A DNA stretch of 10,641 nt from the NCBI GenBank assembly GCA_023245475.1, contig JAHFKF010000046.1, positions 1 through 10,641 on the forward strand, in the 5' to 3' direction. Source of the stretch: Candidatus Levyibacteriota bacterium. GTDB taxonomy: Bacteria; Patescibacteriota; Microgenomatia; Levybacterales; UBA12049. Shown piece after piece: positions 1 to 7,392 of the stretch (position 1 is its first letter; each line of letters opens with the position of its first letter). The notes under the pieces were generated by a model. It saw only the letters and a list, made by a program, of their open reading frames with translations, was not told where the DNA came from and made no database searches. The position numbers were made by a program, and so were the translations under genes.

Positions 1-862
1 TTACGTCATGCAAAACGTTATGGCTCGCGATGACGATAAAAGGATTCCCGTGGTACTGGTTGAACATAATATCGAGTATTTGGTTTATCATAAGTTCCTT
101 ACACAAGTTCCTATATACTTAAAGCCGTTACTACAATTAGATATTACCAAAATTAAGCGGGAAGAAGAGAGATATTGGAAAGCTGCAACAAAGCTCGTTG
201 CTGTTTCTGAAGATGATAAAAAGGTAATGGTAAAAGCAGGTTTTCATCCGACGGTCGTTGCCAATGGTGTTAACACCAGTCAATTCGTTTTTCAGAAAAA
301 GGGGAAGACAACGCTTAAAAAGATTCTTTTTATTGGGGACTTTAAATGGATTCAAAATAAAGATGCTGTTAAGTTTATTATTGATGAAATCTGGCCAAAG
401 ATTAAACAGCAATTGCAGACAGAAAATTCTAAACATATCGTTAAACTTTGGATTGTGGGGCGTGTCATCCCTGATTCAATTAGAAATTTAACCAATGATC
501 CAGATGTGCTTTTTGATGAAGAAAGTTCGGCACGTCCAACTCCTGAGATTTTTCAGGAGGCAGCAGTTCTGCTTGCGCCAATTCGTGTCGGTGGAGGAAC
601 GAGTTATAAAATTCTTGAATCAATGAGTTCTGGAACACCAGTTGTTACTCGAAAGATGAGTGCAGATGCAATTCACGCAAAGGATGGAGATCAGTTGATG
701 GTGGGGCATTCCGCTTCTGAGCTAGCAGAAAAGACGGTAAAGTTGTTGGAAAACGATAAACTTACCGATGCCATTGTCAAACAAGCACGATCATTAATTG
801 AAGAAAGATACACGTGGAAAATGATTGCTAAAAAATTGGAGGAAGTGTACACAAGTATATGA
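1..862 (+). CDS. GT4-family glycosyltransferase, 5' partial
   Basis: This is the C-terminal part of a GT-B fold glycosyltransferase that moves a sugar from a nucleotide donor to a growing glycan on the cytoplasmic face. The frame is open to the left edge (first full codon at base 2), and about 286 residues are visible. The ATG at base 8 is probably not the start, because the protein begins inside the N-terminal Rossmann domain at the segment VVLVEHNIEY. Roughly 100 residues are inferred to lie upstream. The second domain starts near base 325 (ILFIGDFKW). The donor-binding loop APIRVGGGTSYKILES lies around bases 575-625, in the pattern GGGT-x-x-KILE typical of this family. The stop overlaps the next start as ATGA, suggesting translational coupling. 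Donor and acceptor cannot be read from the sequence. Mannose is possible because a GDP-mannose gene lies downstream. Confidence 0.88.
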   Translation, partial: YVMQNVMARDDDKRIPVVLVEHNIEYLVYHKFLTQVPIYLKPLLQLDITKIKREEERYWKAATKLVAVSEDDKKVMVKAGFHPTVVANGVNTSQFVFQKKGKTTLKKILFIGDFKWIQNKDAVKFIIDEIWPKIKQQLQTENSKHIVKLWIVGRVIPDSIRNLTNDPDVLFDEESSARPTPEIFQEAAVLLAPIRVGGGTSYKILESMSSGTPVVTRKMSADAIHAKDGDQLMVGHSASELAEKTVKLLENDKLTDAIVKQARSLIEERYTWKMIAKKLEEVYTSI

Positions 863-1971
863 GAATCGGGATTGATGCGCGGTTGTGGAATGAAACAGGA
901 GTAGGTCGATATATTCGTAATCTTGTCTGGCAACTGCAACAATTAGATACAAAAAATGACTATGTCATCTTTGTTACAAAAGGAAATACAAAAGATGTAA
1001 TTAAAAAAGCAAATACTCATTGGAAACTTATTGAAACAGATATTCATTGGCATTCACTTACAGAGCAAATAAAATTCCCGCAAGTACTTTATAAAGAGAA
1101 ACTTGATCTTGTACACTTTCCTTATTTTTCACTTCCGATCTTTTATAATAAGCCCTTTGTTGTTACCATTCATGATCTTATTCTTAGTCACTTTCCAACA
1201 GGTAAAGCCTCAACGTTGCCGTATCCACTCTATCGGCTCAAACGAGTGGGGTATGACTTGGTCTTAGATCATGCGGTAAAGAAAGCGAAAAAAATCATTG
1301 TTCCGCTTATTGCCGTAAAAGATGATGTCAAGAAAACATTGGGCGTTTCCGAAAGCAAGATTGTTGTAACCACAGATGGGGTTGATTGTTCTTTGTCACA
1401 AACCGCGGCAAAGAAAGCAAAGAGTGATAATGATTATTTTCTCTATGTTGGTAATGCCTATCCACATAAAAATCTTGATGTGCTTGTCGAGGCGTTTAAA
1501 GCCTTCAAGAAAGATCATACAGATGTTCAGCTCATTCTTGTCGGTAAGAATGATTTTTTCTATAAGCGTTTGCATGAGAAGATAAAGAGAGAAAAGATAG
1601 ATGGGATTATTTTTAAACATGACGTTTTAGATACAGAACTTTCCCGTTTATATTCTCACGCAAAAGCTTTCATCTCTCCATCAAAAATGGAAGGATTTGG
1701 GCTACCACCACTTGAAGCCATGAGTGTTTCTTGTCCTGTACTTCTTTCAGACATTCCAGCGTTTCGTGAAGTTTGTGGCTCAAGTGCATTTTATTTTGAT
1801 CCGTTATCAGTTGCCGATCTCACAAAGCAGATGCATTTAGTGTATAATCTTGACGAGTCAGAGCGACAGAAGCGTATTACAACGGGACTAAAACGAGTGG
1901 GTAATTTTTCGTGGGAGAAGATGGCAAAAGAGACATTAGCAATTTATGAAAGTAGCTTTAGTTTACGATAG
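859..1971 (+). CDS. GT4-family glycosyltransferase (possible mannosyltransferase)
   Basis: This complete 370-residue GT-B glycosyltransferase probably adds one sugar to a lipid-linked surface glycan in the cytoplasm. Visible landmarks are the N-terminal MRIGIDAR strand with a glycine loop TGVGRY at residues 13-18, the acceptor-domain segment VVTIHDL at 101-107, the start of the donor domain at FLYVGNAYPHKN (194-205), and the EX7E signature EGFGLPPLE with glutamates 278 and 286. These fit GT4 enzymes of the mannosyltransferase type, and length is normal. The ATG at 859 overlaps the previous stop by four bases. A GGAGG at 838-842 is about 16 bases away, too far for an ordinary ribosome site. 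The 3' end overlaps the next gene by 26 bases. The mannose donor is inferred only from context. Confidence 0.92.
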   Translation: MRIGIDARLWNETGVGRYIRNLVWQLQQLDTKNDYVIFVTKGNTKDVIKKANTHWKLIETDIHWHSLTEQIKFPQVLYKEKLDLVHFPYFSLPIFYNKPFVVTIHDLILSHFPTGKASTLPYPLYRLKRVGYDLVLDHAVKKAKKIIVPLIAVKDDVKKTLGVSESKIVVTTDGVDCSLSQTAAKKAKSDNDYFLYVGNAYPHKNLDVLVEAFKAFKKDHTDVQLILVGKNDFFYKRLHEKIKREKIDGIIFKHDVLDTELSRLYSHAKAFISPSKMEGFGLPPLEAMSVSCPVLLSDIPAFREVCGSSAFYFDPLSVADLTKQMHLVYNLDESERQKRITTGLKRVGNFSWEKMAKETLAIYESSFSLR

Positions 1972-3028
1972 AGTTAATAAGTGGGGAGGTGCTGAAAGAG
2001 TGCTCTTAGCATTGCATGAACTGTTCCCTGATGCCCCGTTGTTTACTTCCGTGTATCATCCTCAGACAGCTTCTTGGGCAAAAGATTTTTCTATCAAAAC
2101 GTCCTTTTTGCAAAAGATCCCTTTTTTATCAACAAAACACGAATTGATTCCTCAGCTTATGCCTCTCGCATTTGAAAGCTTTTCATTTGATGGATATGAT
2201 CTTGTTATTTCAATCACGTCAGAGGCAGCAAAAGGTATTATCACAAAGCCGGGAACTAAACACATTTGCTATTGCCTGACGCCAACTCGTTACCTGTGGA
2301 GTGGGTATGATAACTATTTCCCAACCCGAACCATGAAACAAGTGACTAAGCCTGCTGTAAATGGTCTACGTAACTGGGATAAAGTGGCAGCTCATCGTCC
2401 TGATGTCATGATTGCTATTTCAGAAGAGGTACGTGGGCGAATAAAAAAATACTATGGAAGAGAGTCAATGATTATTTATCCGCCTGTTACTCTTGATGCA
2501 ACGCCGTCTGCAAAAGTAAAAAAGCAAGAAAAATACTTTCTGCTAGTCTCGCGGCTTTCTAAATTTGCTAAGTACAAGCGTATTGATCTCGCAATTGATG
2601 CATTTAATACACTCAAGTTGCCCCTGAAAATCATCGGAAGTGGCAGTTGGGAGGACGAACTTCGAGCTAAGGCTGGACCTACTATTGAATTTTTGGGGAG
2701 ATTGACTGATGCTGAGCTTGTTGGGTATTATAAGAAGTGCCAGGCATTAATTTTCCCGGGTGTTGAGGACTTTGGTTTAACCATGGTTGAGGCGCAAAAG
2801 TTTGGTAAGCCTGTTATCGCGTTTGCTGGGGGAGGAGCACTTGAGATTGTCCAAGAAGGCAAGACAGGTTACTTTTTTGATCATCAAACGGTAGAGTCCT
2901 TAATTGCAGCCGTACAAAAATTTAATCATACAACTTTTAAGCCTGAAGTTGCAAAGAAACAAGCAGAAAAATTTAGTGTGGAGCAATTCAAAAAAAATTT
3001 TCAAGCAGTTGTTAAGAAAACGATTTAG
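1946..3028 (+). CDS. GT4-family glycosyltransferase, WbaZ-like
   Basis: This complete 360-residue GT-B glycosyltransferase resembles the WbaZ/mannosyltransferase branch of GT4. The N-terminus MKVALVYDRVNKWGGAERVL carries the GGAE donor-side glycine loop at residues 14-17. The segment HICYCLTPTRYLW (106-118) is typical of this subgroup. The donor domain begins near FLLVSRLSKFAKYKR (198-212), and the EX7E motif is EDFGLTMVE with glutamates 274 and 282, followed by the GGGALE loop at 295-300. The start lies inside the preceding gene, giving a 26-base overlap in another frame. No ribosome-binding site is visible, so translation may be coupled. The first residues match the family so well that a later start is unlikely. 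Linkage and sugar are unknown. A role beside the two upstream transferases in one glycan repeat is inferred. Confidence 0.92.
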   Translation: MKVALVYDRVNKWGGAERVLLALHELFPDAPLFTSVYHPQTASWAKDFSIKTSFLQKIPFLSTKHELIPQLMPLAFESFSFDGYDLVISITSEAAKGIITKPGTKHICYCLTPTRYLWSGYDNYFPTRTMKQVTKPAVNGLRNWDKVAAHRPDVMIAISEEVRGRIKKYYGRESMIIYPPVTLDATPSAKVKKQEKYFLLVSRLSKFAKYKRIDLAIDAFNTLKLPLKIIGSGSWEDELRAKAGPTIEFLGRLTDAELVGYYKKCQALIFPGVEDFGLTMVEAQKFGKPVIAFAGGGALEIVQEGKTGYFFDHQTVESLIAAVQKFNHTTFKPEVAKKQAEKFSVEQFKKNFQAVVKKTI

Positions 3029-3037
3029 GTTTATAAT
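3009..3037 (+). promoter_or_regulatory. Putative sigma70 promoter upstream of manC
   Basis: A perfect TATAAT lies at 3032-3037, with TTGTTA at 3009-3014 (4 of 6 to TTGACA) and a 17-base spacer. The start codon follows 12 bases after the -10 box, so the predicted transcript would have only about a 5-base leader. The -35 lies inside the end of the upstream glycosyltransferase gene. No Shine-Dalgarno sequence is present in the 21-base gap. Confidence 0.5.
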
Positions 3038-3049
3038 AAACAAATCATT

Positions 3050-4135
3050 ATGAAGATTGTGCTTTTTGCAGGTGGTGTCGGTAGTAGGCTTTGGCCTCTC
3101 TCTCGGAAGAATGCTCCAAAACAGTTTGGGAAAATTATTGGTGACAAGACGATGCTTCAGCTTGCTGTTGATAAGCTTTTCCCAGAATTTTCTTGGTCTG
3201 ACGTCTTTATCTCAACAGGCAAGCATTATGCTGAACATGTCTTTGAACAACTCCCTAATCTTCCACAAGCAAATGTGTTAGTGGAGCCAGAGATGCGTGA
3301 TGTTGGGCCGGCTGTTGGGTTAGTCACAGCACAATTTGTTAAACGCAGCCCTGATGAACCAATTGCTTTGCTCTGGGGAAGCGACCATTTAGTTCGAGAA
3401 GAAGAACTGTTTCGTACTTCACTAAAGACTGCAGAAAAATTAATCAAACAAAATGGTGACCAAATTATCTTTATTGGGCAAAAACCACGATTTGCAAGTC
3501 AGAATCTTGGCTATATTGAATTTGGATCGCAAACAGATGAAGTAAACAACCTTCCAGTTTATGCCTTTAAAGGTTTTAAGTATCGTCCACATCTCTCAAC
3601 TGCTGAAAAATGGGTAAAAGATGGACATCATTCGTGGAATTTAGGTTACTTTGTGACCACACCACGATTCCTTTGGAAGCTTTTTGAACAATCTGCTCCT
3701 GCATTGTTTGCCCAGCTCAAGCAGATTAGTGATGCCGTAGATACTCCTGAGTATGATAAAGTGCTGCATAAAATGTATCCTCAGGTAGAAAAAATTTCAT
3801 TTGATAATGCTGTGCTTGAGAAGATGGATCCTTCATATGGTTCAGTTATTTCAGTTGATTTGGGATGGAGTGATATTGGTGCTTGGGAAGCTTTGAAAGA
3901 AGCGCTTGAAAAAAATGAATCAGACAATGTTATCAAAGGAAATGCTTTAGTTGAAGATTCTCAAGATTCGTTAATCTTTAATTTTACCAAGCAACTTGTA
4001 GTGGGTATTGATTTGGAAGAGATGGTTATTGTCAATACAGATGACGTCGTGTTAGTATGTCCAAAGGGTTCTGTCCCAAAGATCAAAGATATTGTAGCTG
4101 GCCTACAAGGAACACCAAATGAACATTTAGTGTAA
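3050..4135 (+). CDS. manC: Mannose-1-phosphate guanylyltransferase, single-domain
   Basis: This enzyme should convert mannose 1-phosphate and GTP to GDP-mannose and pyrophosphate in the cytoplasm, supplying donor sugar to the neighbouring glycosyltransferases. The nucleotidyltransferase signature GGVGSRLWPLSR sits at residues 8-19, followed by PKQF at 23-26. Other family landmarks are SDH at 111-113, the LGYIEFG segment (153-159), WNLGYF (196-201), FDNAVLEK (251-258) and DLGWSDIGAWEAL (270-282). At 361 residues it has the pyrophosphorylase core and a short C-terminal part, but lacks the cupin phosphomannose isomerase domain of longer bifunctional ManC/AlgA proteins. Two regions are unusual: EPEMRDVGPAVG (79-90) where EPxxRNTAPA is common, and WGSDH where PADH is common. 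A related hexose 1-phosphate substrate cannot be excluded. A promoter-like sequence sits directly upstream. Confidence 0.9.
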   Translation: MKIVLFAGGVGSRLWPLSRKNAPKQFGKIIGDKTMLQLAVDKLFPEFSWSDVFISTGKHYAEHVFEQLPNLPQANVLVEPEMRDVGPAVGLVTAQFVKRSPDEPIALLWGSDHLVREEELFRTSLKTAEKLIKQNGDQIIFIGQKPRFASQNLGYIEFGSQTDEVNNLPVYAFKGFKYRPHLSTAEKWVKDGHHSWNLGYFVTTPRFLWKLFEQSAPALFAQLKQISDAVDTPEYDKVLHKMYPQVEKISFDNAVLEKMDPSYGSVISVDLGWSDIGAWEALKEALEKNESDNVIKGNALVEDSQDSLIFNFTKQLVVGIDLEEMVIVNTDDVVLVCPKGSVPKIKDIVAGLQGTPNEHLV

Positions 4136-4142
4136 AAAACGT

Positions 4143-4784
4143 ATGGCTTTTTCATTTACTAAACGACTTATCGATATTATTTGCTCCCTGCTACTTCTCA
4201 TTTTGTTTTCTCCGATTATTATTATTGTTGCACTTGCCATTAAGTTGGATTCAAAAGGCCCAATTCTTGCAGATACACCAGAGAGAGTGGGCAAAGATGA
4301 CAATCTTTTTTATCCCTATAAATTTCGTTCAATGATAGTCAATGCGTATTATTTATTAAAGAAAGATCCTAAGTTTAAGAATGCCTATAAAGAGCAGCAA
4401 AAAGGAGGTAATTACAAAATTAAGAATGACCCACGTGTCACTGGGGTTGGAACATTCATTCGTAAATATTCTTTGGATGAAATTCCGCAGTTTCTTAACG
4501 TATTAAAAGGAGAGATGAGCTTAGTCGGTCCTCGGCCTTACTACCCTGAAGAATTAAGGAAGCAACAACAGCGGTATCCACAAACAAGACAACTTGTGAA
4601 AGAAGTGCTATCTGTTAAGCCAGGGATTACTGGTTATTGGCAAGTTTCAGGTCGAAGTGAGTTAAACTTTGATAAGCGTATTCAGATGGATGCAGAGTAC
4701 GCACGAAAGAAATCCATTCTGTATGATTTTTGGATTATTGCCAAGACGCCTTGGGCAATGATTTCAGGAAAAGGTGCTTTATGA
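4143..4784 (+). CDS. Monotopic phosphoglycosyl transferase (WcaJ/ExoY-like sugar transferase)
   Basis: This 213-residue Bac_transf family protein is predicted to transfer a sugar 1-phosphate from a nucleotide sugar to undecaprenyl phosphate on the inner face of the membrane, the first step of glycan assembly. A single hydrophobic helix spans residues about 10-34, with a Ser-Pro break at 23-24 as in the re-entrant helix of small phosphoglycosyl transferases. KFRSM follows at 60-64. The core reads DPRVTGVGTFIRKYSLDEIP (96-115), with the catalytic Asp-Glu pair at 112-113, then GEMSLVGPRP (123-132) and KPGITGYWQVSGRS (159-172). It is a short form without the N-terminal membrane domain of WcaJ. 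The usual GPxFFxQxRxG motif appears as GPILADTPERVG (39-50). It starts 7 bases after manC with no ribosome site, so it is likely co-transcribed. The sugar is not determinable. Confidence 0.92.
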   Translation: MAFSFTKRLIDIICSLLLLILFSPIIIIVALAIKLDSKGPILADTPERVGKDDNLFYPYKFRSMIVNAYYLLKKDPKFKNAYKEQQKGGNYKIKNDPRVTGVGTFIRKYSLDEIPQFLNVLKGEMSLVGPRPYYPEELRKQQQRYPQTRQLVKEVLSVKPGITGYWQVSGRSELNFDKRIQMDAEYARKKSILYDFWIIAKTPWAMISGKGAL

Positions 4785-4789
4785 TATGA

Positions 4790-4819
4790 TTGACAAGAGC
4801 AGTAAAAGTTCAGTATAGT
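4790..4819 (+). promoter_or_regulatory. Putative promoter for the DUF4012 gene, decides its start
   Basis: A perfect -35 TTGACA at 4790-4795 is followed after 18 bases by TATAGT at 4814-4819 (5 of 6). The predicted transcription start falls at about 4826, exactly the ATG of MGGFDK, so the mRNA would be leaderless. A second extended -10-like sequence, TGATATGAT, overlaps at 4782-4790. The in-frame TTG at 4790 is part of the -35 box and should not be taken as a start codon. Confidence 0.6.
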
Positions 4820-4825
4820 ATATTA

Positions 4826-6802
4826 ATGGGTGGATTTGATAAAATTGAGTTTAAGCCGGTTGAAACTAAATCTCAAGCAAAGGTATCGCAACCAGTCAAA
4901 CAAAGCTTGGGAGATCAAAAAGGAACAACATTTACTATGAAGAAGCGAACTACAGGAAAAAAGATTACAGTACCTCGTAAGGTGTGGGTTGCTCTCGCAG
5001 TCGTGGCAGTTCTTTTGGGTTTAATGGGTATTCCAGCTTATGCTACATATACATCCGGACTTAAAACATATCGTGAAGCAAAATTAATTGCTAAAGCCCT
5101 TAATCAGCAAAATATTACCTTAGCCAATCAAGAGATTGATAAGACAAAGAAGTCTCTTCAAGAAACCCAAAGGAATTTTGCTTTGCTTCTTCCTCTTAAA
5201 TTAGTTCCAGTTGCAAACTTTTATTACAACGATGCAGAACATATGATGAAGGCTGGTGCTGATGGTCTTGATGCTGCAAAGATTGCTCTTGATGCGCTTG
5301 AGCCACATGCAGATATCTTAGGATTAAAGGGTGAAGGAAGCTTTACTGGAGGATCTGCTGAGGAGAGAATTAAAACAGCTGTGATGGCAACCAGTAAGAT
5401 CACTCCTGAAATTGATAAGATTGCAGAGAAATTAACTTTAGTACAAAAAGAGATGGATCAAGTTCAACCTTGGCACTATCCTTCATTTATTTTTGGTAAA
5501 ACAATTCCTACTCGCATAACAACCCTACGAGATTCTGTCGATCAAGCAGCTACCTTTGTGACAGATGCAAAGCCACTTGTTAAAGCTCTTCCATCACTTC
5601 TTGGAGAAAGTGAAGAAAAGAAATATCTTATTTTGTTTCAAAATGACAAAGAGCTCCGTCCAACTGGTGGATTTATTACAGCCTATGCCGTGTTCCGAGT
5701 TGATAAGGGTGTAATTCATATTGATAGGTCTGATGATATCTACAAATTGGATGATTCAATTTCAGGCAAACCAGCTGCTCCTGCTGCGCTGCGACAGTAT
5801 CTAAAAGTTTCAACACTGAATCTGCGGGATACCAACCTCTCTCCAGACTTTATAACGTCCATGGAAGAATTTAATAAGCTGTATAATAGAGCATCACAAA
5901 AGGTTGATGTTGATGGCATTATTGCTTTGGATACAGACGTCTTAGTCAAAACAATTAAGATTCTTGATGATGAAGTACAAGCAGGTGGTATGACCTTTAC
6001 TACCAAAGAAGATGCACGCTGTGATTGTCCAGAAGTTATCTATGAGCTTGAAAATAACATCTCACGCCCAGTTAACTATATTAAGACAGATCGTAAGAGT
6101 GTCATCGGTGATTTACTGAATGCTATCTTGGTAAAGGCACTATCATCATCGCCGAAGATTTATTGGGGTCCATTGTTCCAGACGTTGATTTCAGAGACAG
6201 ACCAGAAACACATCCTCTTCTATCTCTATGATGAAGAAGCACAGAAAGGTATTTATGCCCTCAATGCAGCAGGCCGTATCCAAAACCCTGATGGTGATTA
6301 CCTGCATATTAATGAATCTAACTTCTCAGGAGCAAAGGTAAACATCTTCTTGCAGCAAGCTGTTGAGAATAGTTATGACATTGCACGCGATGGCACCATC
6401 ACCAAGACAGTAACCATAAACTACAAGAATCCATATCCTGCATCAGATTGTAGTCTTGAGCGAGGTGGTCTTTGCTTGAACGCACCATACAAAGGCTGGG
6501 TACGTATCTATGTACCAAAGGGGAGTGAATTGGTCGATAGTAAAGGCTCAACCGTCAAGGTAACAAGTTACGACGAATTAGACAAAACTGTCTTTGAGGG
6601 ATTGGCAAGTGTACGAACACAAGGTGTAGGTTCATTCTCAGTCACCTACAAATTACCATTTAAGATGGAGGGCAATAAGCTTCCTCTTATGATTCAGAAG
6701 CAACCGGGAACAGTAGACAATGAATACACAATTCTTGTAAACGGCAAAAAGCAAGATATGTTCCCTCTCTTGACCGATAAAGAATTGACAGTTAGAAAAT
6801 AG
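4826..6802 (+). CDS. DUF4012 single-pass membrane protein
   Basis: This is a large protein of a family without established function, commonly beside exopolysaccharide genes. With the ATG at 4826 it has 658 residues. A Lys/Thr-rich cytoplasmic tail (1-52) leads to one transmembrane helix at about 53-75 (WVALAVVAVLLGLMGIPAY). A helical, probably coiled stretch follows (about 78-250), then the DUF4012 core with its hallmark NDKELRPTGGFI around residues 273-284 and a conserved-looking D-x-Y-K-L-D segment after it. A C-terminal beta-rich region contains WVRIYVPKGSELV. Most of the chain should face outward. Cysteines at 399, 401, 542 and 550 could form disulfides. An in-frame TTG at 4790 would add 12 residues but overlaps a -35 box. 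A role in glycan polymerisation, attachment or export is only inferred from position after the sugar transferase. Confidence 0.88.
   Translation: MGGFDKIEFKPVETKSQAKVSQPVKQSLGDQKGTTFTMKKRTTGKKITVPRKVWVALAVVAVLLGLMGIPAYATYTSGLKTYREAKLIAKALNQQNITLANQEIDKTKKSLQETQRNFALLLPLKLVPVANFYYNDAEHMMKAGADGLDAAKIALDALEPHADILGLKGEGSFTGGSAEERIKTAVMATSKITPEIDKIAEKLTLVQKEMDQVQPWHYPSFIFGKTIPTRITTLRDSVDQAATFVTDAKPLVKALPSLLGESEEKKYLILFQNDKELRPTGGFITAYAVFRVDKGVIHIDRSDDIYKLDDSISGKPAAPAALRQYLKVSTLNLRDTNLSPDFITSMEEFNKLYNRASQKVDVDGIIALDTDVLVKTIKILDDEVQAGGMTFTTKEDARCDCPEVIYELENNISRPVNYIKTDRKSVIGDLLNAILVKALSSSPKIYWGPLFQTLISETDQKHILFYLYDEEAQKGIYALNAAGRIQNPDGDYLHINESNFSGAKVNIFLQQAVENSYDIARDGTITKTVTINYKNPYPASDCSLERGGLCLNAPYKGWVRIYVPKGSELVDSKGSTVKVTSYDELDKTVFEGLASVRTQGVGSFSVTYKLPFKMEGNKLPLMIQKQPGTVDNEYTILVNGKKQDMFPLLTDKELTVRK
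6770..6798 (+). promoter_or_regulatory. Weak promoter candidate before recO
   Basis: TTGACC at 6770-6775 and TAGAAA at 6793-6798 are separated by 17 bases, inside the end of the DUF4012 gene. A perfect TTGACA at 6785-6790 also occurs, but nothing like a -10 box lies 16-18 bases after it. The -10 matches are poor, so recO may instead be read through from upstream. No ribosome-binding site precedes the recO ATG. Confidence 0.25.
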
Positions 6803-6815
6803 CGCTCCTGTCCCT

Positions 6816-7367
6816 ATGCGTAATCTTAAAACTGAAGGTATTATTATCAGACGTCGTGATTTCAAAGATGCCGATCGAATCCTCACGATCCTGACTAAGG
6901 ATTATGGTAAGATTGCTGTCAAAGCAAGCGGCATTCGTAGAATCCCCAGCCGGCGTTCCCCTCATGTAGAATTACTCAATCATTGTATTGTTAGTTTGTA
7001 TCAAGGCAATAAATTCCCAATACTTACTGAAGCGCATACTTTGAGCAGCTTCTCTCCAGTCAAAGAAGATTTACAGCGCATTGGGGCTGCGTATCATTTA
7101 TGTGAATTGGTCGATGGTCTTTGCCCTGAGAATCAAGAAAATCGAGCTGCCTTTGAGCTGATGACAGAGACCTTGCATCGTTTGGCAAAATCAACGTCTG
7201 ATGAGGTTACAGTAACAGTCAGGCAATTTGAAATTGAATTCCTTACCTTACTTGGATATTGGAATACAGCAAACAATCTCAATACACGTATCGATATGGA
7301 TCAATTTGTTGAAGGAATCATCGAGAGAAAGCTACGAAGCAAAACAATGTTCGCAAAACTCATCTAA
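6816..7367 (+). CDS. recO: DNA repair protein RecO, short form lacking the zinc finger
   Basis: RecO works with RecF and RecR in recombinational repair: it binds DNA and single-strand-binding protein and helps load RecA onto gapped DNA. The N-terminal OB-fold is clear: KTEGIIIRRRDFKDADRIL (5-23), then TKDYGKIAVKASGIRR (27-42), matching the family pattern of TEGIVLx...ADxIL and GKxxxxAKGxRR. A helical C-terminal domain follows (EDLQRIGAAYHLCELVD at 84-100; VRQFEIEFLTLLGY at 135-148). At 183 residues it is shorter than the usual 230-250. The four-cysteine zinc module expected after LLGY is absent, and the sequence passes to a final helix FVEGIIERKLRSKTM (164-178), which matches the family's C-terminal end. 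Only three scattered cysteines remain (57, 96, 103). It starts 13 bases after the DUF4012 stop. Identification rests mainly on the OB-fold. Confidence 0.82.
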   Translation: MRNLKTEGIIIRRRDFKDADRILTILTKDYGKIAVKASGIRRIPSRRSPHVELLNHCIVSLYQGNKFPILTEAHTLSSFSPVKEDLQRIGAAYHLCELVDGLCPENQENRAAFELMTETLHRLAKSTSDEVTVTVRQFEIEFLTLLGYWNTANNLNTRIDMDQFVEGIIERKLRSKTMFAKLI

Positions 7368-7375
7368 CCAATTCA

Positions 7376-7384
7376 TGATATAAT
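7376..7384 (+). promoter_or_regulatory. Extended -10 promoter before the 200-aa gene
   Basis: TGATATAAT is a perfect extended -10 element (TG at 7376-7377, TATAAT at 7379-7384). The ATG at 7393 comes 8 bases later, predicting a leader of only about 0-3 bases. No convincing -35 is seen 16-18 bases upstream, which extended -10 promoters do not strictly need. The gap holds no Shine-Dalgarno sequence. Confidence 0.6.
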
Positions 7385-7392
7385 CTCTTCTT

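Noticed and set aside
838..842. GGAGG before the second glycosyltransferase as a Shine-Dalgarno sequence
   Set aside because: It is about 16 bases from the ATG at 859 and encodes part of a normal C-terminal helix of the upstream protein.
1843..1848. TATAAT inside the second glycosyltransferase as a promoter for the third
   Set aside because: It would give a leader of about 90 bases with no other support. Such hexamers occur by chance in coding sequence here (also at 1144, 5882 and 9621).
4781..4789. TGA recoded as glycine, allowing an ATG start at 4781 for the DUF4012 protein
   Set aside because: TGA ends other genes cleanly (860-862, 4782-4784), so the standard code applies.
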